Made by a program: the position numbers and the translations under genes. A stretch of DNA of 64,000 bases from Streptomyces sp. NBC_00289 (GTDB lineage Bacteria > Actinomycetota > Actinomycetes > Streptomycetales > Streptomycetaceae), in contig NZ_CP108046.1 in the NCBI RefSeq assembly GCF_041435115.1, forward strand, positions 7,688,001 to 7,752,000, in the 5' to 3' direction. Shown one piece after another: positions 58,285-64,000 of this stretch (positions are counted from its first letter, which is position 1; every line of letters begins with the position of its first letter). Under the pieces are notes generated by a model that was given only the letters and a program-made list of their open reading frames with translations, did no database searches and had not been told where the DNA came from.

Positions 58285-59813
58285 GCGGGCGCTCCCGGTG
58301 GAATGAAAGGCAGTCCTTGCGGCGCGCCGGACTCGATGAGCCGCCACAGCGCGTCCGTGTCCGCGTGCTGTTCGATCAGGTCGCCGAGCCGGTCGAGCTG
58401 CTCCTCGCGCAGCGCGGCGAACGAGGTGTCGGCGGCCGGTACGAACCGGCGGCCCGCGGCGGCCGCCACCTCGCGCAGGAAGGCACGCCGGAAACCGTCC
58501 GACTCCAGGGAGCCGTGCCAGTGCGTGCCCCAGACCTGGCCGACCCGGCAACCGTCCAGGCCGTGCCCCTCGCCGTCGGAGATGAACGCGTCTCCGCCCA
58601 TGACGTCGGCGACCCCGTGGTGGATCTCGTACCCCTCGACGTGTTCGCCGAGGGCCTCGCCGACGGGCCGGGTGAGGGTCTTCTCGCGGGCGAACCGCAC
58701 CCGGACGGGCAGCAGTCCGAGTCCCGTCACCCGCCCCCGCCGGCTCTCGACCTCGTCCTCGATGCGCTCACCGAGCAGCTGGTAGCCACCGCAGATGCCG
58801 AGCACCGGCCGGCCCTCGGCGGCGCGCCGCGCGAGCGCGCCGGCCAGGCCCCGCTCCCGCAGCCACTCCAGCGCGCGGACCGTGCCCCGGGTGCCCGGGA
58901 CCACCACGAGGTCGGCGTCCGCCAGTTCCTCGGGCCGGTCCACGAACCGCACCACGACACCCGGTTCGGCGGCCAGCGCGTCCACGTCGGTGAAGTTGGA
59001 CATGAGGGGGACCGCGCAGACGGCGACGCGCAGGACGTCCTCGCCGACGGGTGGGGCGGTGGCCGACTCGCGGACCGTCCCGCGCAACGAGATGCGCAGC
59101 CCGTCCTCCTCGTCGATGCCGAGCCCGTGCCGGAAGGGCAGCACGCCGTAGGTCCGCCGTCCGGTGAGCCCGTGCAGCATGTCGAGGCCCGGCTCCAGCA
59201 GCGAGACGTCCCCCCGGAACTTGTTGACGAGGAACCCGGCGACGAGCTCCTGGTCCTCGGGGGACAGCAGGGCGACCGTGCCGAAGAAGGAGGCGAACAC
59301 GCCCCCGCGGTCGATGTCGCCGACGACGAGCACGGGCAGCCGCGCGCCCCGCGCGATGCCCATGTTCACGATGTCGGTGCGCCGCAGATTGATCTCCGCG
59401 GGACTGCCGGCCCCCTCACAGATCACCGCGTCATACGTGCCCCGCAACTCGGCGAGACAGTCGAGCACGGTCCCCAGCAGTTGCCGCTGCCGCCCTCCGT
59501 GGTAGCCGCGGGCACTCAACTCGCCCACGGGCCGCCCCATGAGCACGACCTGACTGCTCTGTTCGCCGCCCGGCTTGAGCAGGACGGGATTCATCTGCAC
59601 CGTCGGCTCGACGCGGCACGCCTGCGCCTGCATGGCCTGCGCACGGCCGATCTCGGCGCCCTCCCGCGTCACGAACGAGTTGAGGGACATGTTCTGCGCC
59701 TTGAACGGCGCGACCTTGACCCCCTGCCGGACCAGCCAGCGGCAGATCCCGGCGGTGACGACGCTCTTGCCGGCGTCGGAGGTGGTGCCGGCGACCAGGA
59801 GACCACCGTTCAT
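58281..59813 (-). CDS. cobQ: Cobyric acid synthase
   Basis: A 510-residue glutamine-dependent amidotransferase that amidates side chains b, d, e and g of adenosyl-cobyrinate diamide. The N-terminal nucleotide-binding region is VAGTTSDAGKSVVTAGICRW, and NMSLNSFVT and KPGGEQSSQVVLMG are CobQ signatures. The glutaminase Cys is in VLGICGGYQLLGE (about 343-355) and the catalytic His in WGTHWHGSLESDGFRR. The operon neighbour cbiB ends by an ATGA overlap with its start. Confidence 0.96.
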   Translation of the reverse strand: MNGGLLVAGTTSDAGKSVVTAGICRWLVRQGVKVAPFKAQNMSLNSFVTREGAEIGRAQAMQAQACRVEPTVQMNPVLLKPGGEQSSQVVLMGRPVGELSARGYHGGRQRQLLGTVLDCLAELRGTYDAVICEGAGSPAEINLRRTDIVNMGIARGARLPVLVVGDIDRGGVFASFFGTVALLSPEDQELVAGFLVNKFRGDVSLLEPGLDMLHGLTGRRTYGVLPFRHGLGIDEEDGLRISLRGTVRESATAPPVGEDVLRVAVCAVPLMSNFTDVDALAAEPGVVVRFVDRPEELADADLVVVPGTRGTVRALEWLRERGLAGALARRAAEGRPVLGICGGYQLLGERIEDEVESRRGRVTGLGLLPVRVRFAREKTLTRPVGEALGEHVEGYEIHHGVADVMGGDAFISDGEGHGLDGCRVGQVWGTHWHGSLESDGFRRAFLREVAAAAGRRFVPAADTSFAALREEQLDRLGDLIEQHADTDALWRLIESGAPQGLPFIPPGAPA

Positions 59814-60823
59814 GACGTACGCCCCTTCACGATCCGCGTGGCAGAGATCCGCGTGACAGATGTCCGCGTGACAGATGTCCGCCTGACGAGCAGTCGCGTG
59901 GCGGCGATCCGCGCGGCGACGGTGACGCCGAGCGCGAGAACACCGACGCGCCGGGAGAGCCGCGCGGCCCGTTCGATGTCCCGTACCCGCACGGCACGCC
60001 CCGCCTGGTTCAGCACCGGCCGCCGCTCCACCCGCCCCCCGTACGACAGGGTCCCGCCCAGCCGCACCCCGAGTGCCCCCGCGAACGAGGCCTCCACGGG
60101 ACCGGCGTTGGGGCTCGGGTGCTTCCCGGCGTCGGCACGCCAGGCCTGTACGGCACCCCGCGGGTCCCCTCCGCCGACGGCGGCCAGGACGGCGGTCAGC
60201 CGTGCTCCCGGCCACCCCGCGAGGTCGTCGAGCCGGGCGGAGGCCCATCCGTAGCGCAGGTATCTGGGCGACCGGTGCCCGACCATCGCGTCGAGGGTGT
60301 TCACGGCCCGGAACCCGACGAGACCGGGCACACCGCCCAACGCGCCCCACACCAGCGCCCCCACGACCGCGTCCGAGGTGTTCTCGGCGACGGACTCGAC
60401 CACGGCCCGGGCGATCCCGTCCGCGTCGAGGGCCTGCGGATCGCGCCCGCACAGATGCGGCAGCCGCGCCCGCGCGGCCTCGACGTCCCCGGCCTCCAGG
60501 GCCCGGCCGACGGCCCGCGCCTCGCGCTGGAGGCTGGTCGCGCCCACCACGGCCCAGGTCGCGGCGGCGGTCAGCGCGACGGAGGCGGTACGGGACGGTC
60601 GTACGAGCGAAGTGGCGGCGGCGGCCAGGGAGACGGCGCTTCCGGCGCAGACGGCGGTGTGCAGCACGCCGTGGCCCCGGTGGTCCCGCCACAGCAGGCG
60701 TTCCACGGCACCGGCGGCCCGGCCGAACGCGGCGACCGGATGTCCGCGGCGCGGATCACCGAGGACCAGGTCGGCGAGGAGGCCGGCGGCGGCGCCGTAC
60801 GCGAAGACGCGATCGGCACGCAT
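59810..60823 (-). CDS. cbiB: Adenosylcobinamide-phosphate synthase CbiB/CobD
   Basis: A 337-residue membrane enzyme that joins adenosylcobyric acid to aminopropanol (phosphate). It shows the N-terminal AAGLLADLVLGDPRRGHPVAAFGR (split across about 13-36), VESVAENTSDAVVGALVWGA (about 142-161) and AVNTLDAMVGHRSPRYLRYGW (about 177-197), all CbiB hallmarks. The C-terminal tail (after about residue 285) is unusually repetitive (VRRTSVTRTSVTRISATR). It is first in the operon behind the cobalamin riboswitch and a possible 19-residue leader ORF. No strong ribosome-binding site precedes its ATG. Confidence 0.94.
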   Translation of the reverse strand: MRADRVFAYGAAAGLLADLVLGDPRRGHPVAAFGRAAGAVERLLWRDHRGHGVLHTAVCAGSAVSLAAAATSLVRPSRTASVALTAAATWAVVGATSLQREARAVGRALEAGDVEAARARLPHLCGRDPQALDADGIARAVVESVAENTSDAVVGALVWGALGGVPGLVGFRAVNTLDAMVGHRSPRYLRYGWASARLDDLAGWPGARLTAVLAAVGGGDPRGAVQAWRADAGKHPSPNAGPVEASFAGALGVRLGGTLSYGGRVERRPVLNQAGRAVRVRDIERAARLSRRVGVLALGVTVAARIAATRLLVRRTSVTRTSVTRISATRIVKGRTS

Positions 60824-60827
60824 CGGC

Positions 60828-60887
60828 TCAGCCGGCCGAGGGGTCGGGCAGAGCGCCGGCGGTGAACCTCGAACGGCAGCCGAGCAT
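60828..60887 (-). CDS. Possible 19-residue leader ORF between riboswitch and cbiB
   Basis: ATG at 60885-60887 begins a 20-codon frame (MLGCRSRFTAGALPDPSAG, stop TGA at 60828-60830) that ends 4 bases before the cbiB start codon. As cbiB lacks a good ribosome-binding site of its own, translation of this ORF could feed ribosomes to cbiB. It may equally be accidental. Confidence 0.3.
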   Translation of the reverse strand: MLGCRSRFTAGALPDPSAG

Positions 60888-60889
60888 GG

Positions 60890-61075
60890 CTATGTGTCCT
60901 CACTCAGGGTGTCCACGCCCTGGTTCGACGAGACCGGCGGTGAGAGTTCCTGGCTCCCGGGGCTTTCTACCCCGGTCACAGTGGCGGGACCGCGCCGGAT
61001 TCACACCGGCTTCCTCTCTTGCCGCCGTACATGGCCCCGGCAGTCCACCACGGTCCCCGAAGGGCCGTCAACTTG
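60890..61075 (-). promoter_or_regulatory. Cobalamin (AdoCbl) riboswitch controlling the cbiB-cobI operon
   Basis: On the minus strand the leader contains the B12-box core (AGGAAGCCGGTGTGAATCCG, then GCGGTCCCGCCACTGTGACC; plus-strand 60971-61014) and the downstream GGAGCCAGGAACTCTCACC element. The terminal stem GGGCGTGGACACCCTGAGTG, which can mask expression, is near 60900-60920. These are the diagnostic conserved segments of the class-I cobalamin aptamer. High adenosylcobalamin should reduce expression of cbiB and the genes behind it. Ends are approximate. Confidence 0.95.
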
Positions 61076-61140
61076 CTGTTGACCTGCGAAGGGAGAGTGT
61101 GCTGAGGCCCACACACGCGCGGTCACAGGCGCCACAGAGA

Positions 61141-61178
61141 AGTGGGGTGCGGGACGGCGATCCGTCCCGCACCCCACT
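61141..61178 (-). terminator. Strong hairpin terminator of the phosphate-transporter operon
   Basis: A perfect 17-bp stem (61141-61157 with 61162-61178) and a 4-nt loop lie 22 bases beyond the stop of the small membrane protein. It insulates the phosphate operon from the cobalamin riboswitch transcription unit. Confidence 0.88.
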
Positions 61179-61199
61179 CGGTGTCCTGGTGGCGGCAGG

Positions 61200-61421
61200 T
61201 CAGGCGATGATCAGCGAGATGCCGTACGCCACCGCCGCGGCGCAGGCCGCGAAGCACACGTACGCGCCGGTGACCGCGAGCACGGCGGAGTCTCCCTGGG
61301 CCGCCGCGCGTTCGCGACGGGAGAGACCGGTGACGCCGAGGGTGAACAGGGCCACGAGGGCCACGGTGATCACGAGGCTGACCCCGAAGACGGAGCCGAG
61401 AGCTGCCCAGTCGATCTTCAT
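61200..61421 (-). CDS. Small two-span membrane protein downstream of the phosphate transporter
   Basis: A 73-residue protein with two clear membrane spans (about 7-30 and 46-72) joined by a basic loop (LSRRERAAAQGDS). It has no recognised domain. It lies 34 bp after the PiT gene on the same strand, before the shared terminator, so it is probably co-expressed and may modulate the transporter. I recall the same pairing in other Streptomyces. GGAAGCAGCAAC before the ATG includes a weak GGAAG ribosome-binding site. Confidence 0.8.
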   Translation of the reverse strand: MKIDWAALGSVFGVSLVITVALVALFTLGVTGLSRRERAAAQGDSAVLAVTGAYVCFAACAAAVAYGISLIIA

Positions 61422-61455
61422 GTTGCTGCTTCCTTCGTAACCGGGGGCGCGGGGC

Positions 61456-62694
61456 TCAGACGGTGGTGGTGGCCGGCGGGACCACCGGGTCGGCGGCCGG
61501 GGCGGGGATCGTGGCCGTGAGGTCCTCGGCGACGGTGCCCACGGGCGGCGGGGTCACGACGGCGATCGCCGTGGTCACCACGCCGGCCGGCTCCTCGGGG
61601 TCGTTGACGTTGCTGTGGTCGATGACCTCGCGCCGGGAGATCTTCCAGATGGCGGCGCTGGAGGCGATCAGGAAGACGGCGACGACCGCGGTGCCCCAGT
61701 CGCCGAGGTCCGTCACGGACTCGGCGAGAGCGCCGACCAGGGCCGCGGCCGGGAGGGTGAGGCCCCAGGCGACGAACATCCGGGTGGCCGTCGACCAGCG
61801 GACGACGCCGCCCTTGCGTCCCAGGCCCGCGCCCATCACCGAACCGGAGACGGAGTGCGTGGTGGACAGGGAGAAGCCGAGGTGGGAGGAGGCCAGGATG
61901 ACCGTGGCCGCGCTGGTCTGGGCGGCGAAGCCCTGCTGCGGCTGGAGGTCGGTGAGGCCCTTGCCCATGGTGCGGATGATGCGCCAGCCGCCGAGGTAGG
62001 TGCCGAGCGCGATGGCGAGGCCCGCGGAGAGGATGACCCAGGTGGGCGGGTCGGAGTCGGGGGCGACGGCGCCGCCGGCGACCAGGGCGAGGGTGATGAT
62101 GCCCATCGTCTTCTGCGCGTCGTTGGTGCCGTGGGCCAGGGAGACCAGGCCGGCGGAGGCGATCTGGCCGGTGCGGTAGCCCTTCGCGGCGGCCTTGCCG
62201 TCGGCCTTCCTGCCGAGTGTGTACGACAGGCGCGTGGCGAGGAACGCGGCGACGCCCGCGACGATCGGGGCCGCGACCGCGGGGATCAGCACCTTGGTGA
62301 CCAGTGCGTCACCGTGCACCGCGCCGAACCCCGCCGAGGCGATGGTGGCGCCGATCAGGCCGCCCATGAGGGCGTGCGAGGAACTGGAGGGGAGTCCGAC
62401 CAGCCAGGTCAGCAGGTTCCAGAGGATCGCGCCGACCAGGGCGGCGAATATGACCTCGGGACGTATGCCGGACTCGTCGACGAGTCCCTTGGAGATCGTG
62501 TTGGCGACCTCCACGGAAAGGAAGGCACCCACAAGGTTGAGCGCGGCGGACATCGCCACCGCGACCTTGGGCTTGAGCGCACCGGTCGAGATGGTCGTGG
62601 CCATCGCGTTGGCGGTGTCGTGAAAACCGTTCGTGAAATCGAACGCAAGTGCGGTTATTACCACAATCGCGAGGATCAGCGAGAAGTTTTCCAT
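61456..62694 (-). CDS. PiT-family inorganic phosphate transporter
   Basis: A 412-residue membrane protein with the duplicated PiT signature: DFTNGFHDTANAMATTIS (about 19-36) in the first half and SLAHGTNDAQKTMGIITLA (about 186-204) in the second. It imports metal-phosphate complexes with protons at low affinity. The C-terminal tail after the last span (about 365-412) is Pro/Val/Thr-rich. A GTTCATC-GTTCACC direct repeat upstream suggests PhoP control. By position it corresponds to the second low-affinity transporter (PitH2) I remember in S. coelicolor. Confidence 0.94.
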   Translation of the reverse strand: MENFSLILAIVVITALAFDFTNGFHDTANAMATTISTGALKPKVAVAMSAALNLVGAFLSVEVANTISKGLVDESGIRPEVIFAALVGAILWNLLTWLVGLPSSSSHALMGGLIGATIASAGFGAVHGDALVTKVLIPAVAAPIVAGVAAFLATRLSYTLGRKADGKAAAKGYRTGQIASAGLVSLAHGTNDAQKTMGIITLALVAGGAVAPDSDPPTWVILSAGLAIALGTYLGGWRIIRTMGKGLTDLQPQQGFAAQTSAATVILASSHLGFSLSTTHSVSGSVMGAGLGRKGGVVRWSTATRMFVAWGLTLPAAALVGALAESVTDLGDWGTAVVAVFLIASSAAIWKISRREVIDHSNVNDPEEPAGVVTTAIAVVTPPPVGTVAEDLTATIPAPAADPVVPPATTTV

Positions 62695-62745
62695 TTACCC
62701 AGGCAATCGTTCGAGGTCATTGGCTGGATGACCGTAGGCAATCTG

Positions 62746-62763
62746 GGTGAACGGAAGATGAAC
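62746..62763 (-). promoter_or_regulatory. PHO-box-like direct repeat upstream of the phosphate transporter
   Basis: On the minus strand GTTCATC and GTTCACC occur 11 bp apart (62757-62763 and 62746-62752), the spacing and sequence of Streptomyces PhoP-binding direct-repeat units. A further GGTCATC lies 19 bp downstream. The site is 52-69 bp before the transporter start codon, where a bound PhoP dimer could repress or activate. Confidence 0.65.
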
Positions 62764-62878
62764 TGAGGCAGGCTGCACGGTGTCTGGAAGGGGCGGTTGT
62801 CGTTGCGTCGCTCCCGGGCGGCCCGGCGGCGCGTGATGACGGGCCGCGGGGCGGCGCCCGGCCTGGCAGGATCGCCGC

Positions 62879-63601
62879 ATGGCTGAGCAACGACGGGACC
62901 GGCGGGACGCGCGAGGTGCTCGGGAGGGCGTGCCTGCGGGAGAGGCCTGGGGGCGCGCGCGCCCCGAGGAGGCGCTCGCCTGGGAGGCCCTCGTCACGAC
63001 CGCCCGACGGACGGTCCAGGACGCCCTGGTCGTCGGGACCTCGGGCAACGTCTCGGTCCGCGTCGGGGACACCGTCCTGGTCACACCGACCGGCGTCCCC
63101 TACGACCGGCTCACCCCGGACGACGTCGTCGGCGTCGACCTCGACGGCCGCCAGGTGCTCGGCTCGCTCCTGCCGACGAGCGAACTGCCGATGCACCTCG
63201 CCGTCTACACCACCACCGACGCCCGTGCCGTCGTCCACACCCACGCCGTGCACGCCACGGCCGTCTCGACGCTCGTGACCGAACTCCCGACCATCCACTA
63301 CATGGCCGCCGCGCTCGGCGGCCCCGTCCGGGTCGCCCCCTACGCCACGTACGGCACGGCGGAGTTGGCCGAGAACATGCTGCGCGCCCTCGCCGACCGC
63401 TCCGGCTGCCTGCTGCGCAACCACGGCACGATCACCCACGGCGCCACCCTCGACCAGGCCTACGACCGCACCGCCCAGCTGGAGTGGATGTGCCGCCTGT
63501 GGCTCACGGCGTCCTCGGTACCCGGCCTGAACCCGACGCTCCTGTCGGCGGAACAGATGGCCGAGGTGGGGGAGCGGCTGCGCGGGTACGGGCAACCCTG
63601 A
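62879..63601 (+). CDS. Class II aldolase/adducin-family protein (L-fuculose-phosphate aldolase-like)
   Basis: A 240-residue zinc-dependent aldolase. Features are TSGNVSVRVGDTVLVTPTGVP (about 54-74), the catalytic Glu in LPTSELPMHLAVY (about 98-110), the metal His pair in VVHTHAVHATAV (about 118-129) and HGTITHG (about 181-187). It splits sugar phosphates such as L-fuculose-1-phosphate, or acts on related substrates. The first 25 residues are an Arg-rich extension before the fold begins; an internal start is possible. It is divergent from the phosphate transporter. Confidence 0.88.
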   Translation: MAEQRRDRRDARGAREGVPAGEAWGRARPEEALAWEALVTTARRTVQDALVVGTSGNVSVRVGDTVLVTPTGVPYDRLTPDDVVGVDLDGRQVLGSLLPTSELPMHLAVYTTTDARAVVHTHAVHATAVSTLVTELPTIHYMAAALGGPVRVAPYATYGTAELAENMLRALADRSGCLLRNHGTITHGATLDQAYDRTAQLEWMCRLWLTASSVPGLNPTLLSAEQMAEVGERLRGYGQP

Positions 63602-63714
63602 CGTCGGGTTCCGCCCGAGAGCACCGCCCGCGCCGGCCCGCCGGCACCGCCCCCGCCTCACTCCGGGCCGCCCTCCCGCTGGCCGCGGGCGGGGCGGGCC
63701 AGGACACTGGTCTG

Positions 63715-64000
63715 ATGCGCACAGTCAAAGCGACGGCCGCGGCCGTCTCCGTGGCCCTCGCGGCCGGCGTGGCAAGCGTCGCCGCCGGCCGGTACGCCAG
63801 CGGCGCAGCGCTCAAGGCACCGCCGGGCCGGCCGCTGCCGACCGAGCCCCGCCTCACCGTGCACGGCACCGCCGCCGGGCAGATCGTGCTGACCCGGTCC
63901 CTGGCCTCACTGCGGCCCGGCACCTACGGACTCGCGGGCGATGGCATGCACGCGGTGGTGGGTCCCGTCCAGGAGGCCACTCCGCACCCCGCCGACACCG
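63715..64000 (+). CDS. Start of a secreted or membrane-anchored protein, probably an alpha/beta-hydrolase (partial)
   Basis: The frame is open from ATG 63715 to the right edge (95 residues). It begins with an uncleaved-anchor or signal-like stretch (VKATAAAVSVALAAGVASVAAG) followed by RYASGAALK and a beta-rich segment (LTVHGTAAGQIVLTRSLASL). This resembles the N-terminal part of Streptomyces proteins with a following alpha/beta-hydrolase domain, which is outside the window. It lies 113 bp after the aldolase gene. Confidence 0.6.
   Translation, partial: MRTVKATAAAVSVALAAGVASVAAGRYASGAALKAPPGRPLPTEPRLTVHGTAAGQIVLTRSLASLRPGTYGLAGDGMHAVVGPVQEATPHPADT

Noticed and set aside
54913..58785. Plus-strand open frame of about 1,290 codons opposite cobN
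   Set aside because: cobN on the minus strand is unmistakable; this frame is its complement and has no domain signature.
1..64000. CRISPR array, prophage, insertion sequence or tRNA gene
   Set aside because: No regularly spaced identical repeats, no transposase, integrase or phage structural motifs, and no cloverleaf-like sequence were seen in the intergenic gaps.

Overview
This is a high-GC actinobacterial chromosome segment, almost certainly Streptomyces. Third codon positions are nearly all G or C, GTG starts and 4-bp ATGA/GTGA overlaps are common, secreted enzymes carry twin-arginine or Ala-rich signal peptides, and the ectABCD and split cobalamin blocks follow an order I remember from S. 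coelicolor. No phage, transposase, CRISPR array, rRNA or tRNA gene was seen.

Bases 1-2,050 hold an MFS exporter and a DinB/mycothiol-type protein. Bases 2,150-22,000 form a plant cell-wall (pectin/arabinan) utilisation locus. A GntR regulator heads a tightly coupled set of a DHDPS-family enzyme, an IlvD-type sugar-acid dehydratase, two sugar ABC permeases, a Gfo/Idh/MocA oxidoreductase, a DUF6807 protein, an intracellular GH43 and a lipoprotein sugar-binding protein. Secreted enzymes follow: a rhamnogalacturonan acetylesterase-like SGNH hydrolase, a PL1 pectate lyase, two tandem CE8 pectin methylesterases, a PL9 lyase, a HAD phosphatase and a two-domain secreted GH43. No ABC ATPase is encoded, so a shared MsiK-type ATPase is presumed. 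The dehydratase, the DHDPS-family enzyme and an aldehyde dehydrogenase at 28.5-30.0 kb suggest non-phosphorylative sugar-acid breakdown to 2-oxoglutarate.

Bases 22,300-33,400 are mixed housekeeping and regulatory genes: a SigE-family sigma factor coupled to a membrane protein, an NCS2 purine permease, a penicillin-binding protein, an IclR regulator divergent from the aldehyde dehydrogenase, acetyltransferases, a FrnE-like DsbA protein and a class V aminotransferase. Bases 33,540-36,754 (minus strand) are ectABCD for ectoine and hydroxyectoine, preceded by a notably AT-rich intergenic region. Next come an alanine/serine-glyoxylate-type aminotransferase, a polar amino-acid ABC importer with a clear promoter/operator, and an amidohydrolase.

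Bases 42,500-60,900 are cobalamin synthesis in two minus-strand operons: cobM-cbiET-cbiGH-cobH-cbiX-cobC, and cbiB-cobQ-cobN-chlID-cobO-cobB-cobI. A ZIP metal transporter lies between them. The second operon is preceded by a well-preserved cobalamin riboswitch. The window ends with a PiT phosphate transporter behind a PHO-box-like repeat, a class II aldolase and the start of a secreted hydrolase.

I did not find an obviously new multi-gene system. The most unusual signals are: an in-frame copy of what looks like a Streptomyces interspersed repeat inside cobB; two gene remnants (an esterase N-terminus next to PL9, and a SCO1860-type surface protein fragment next to cobC); a helically phased GAATT array upstream of ectA; and several well-formed operators (CGAAAGTTTCG, GCAAGCGCTTGC, and an inverted repeat covering a -35 box).
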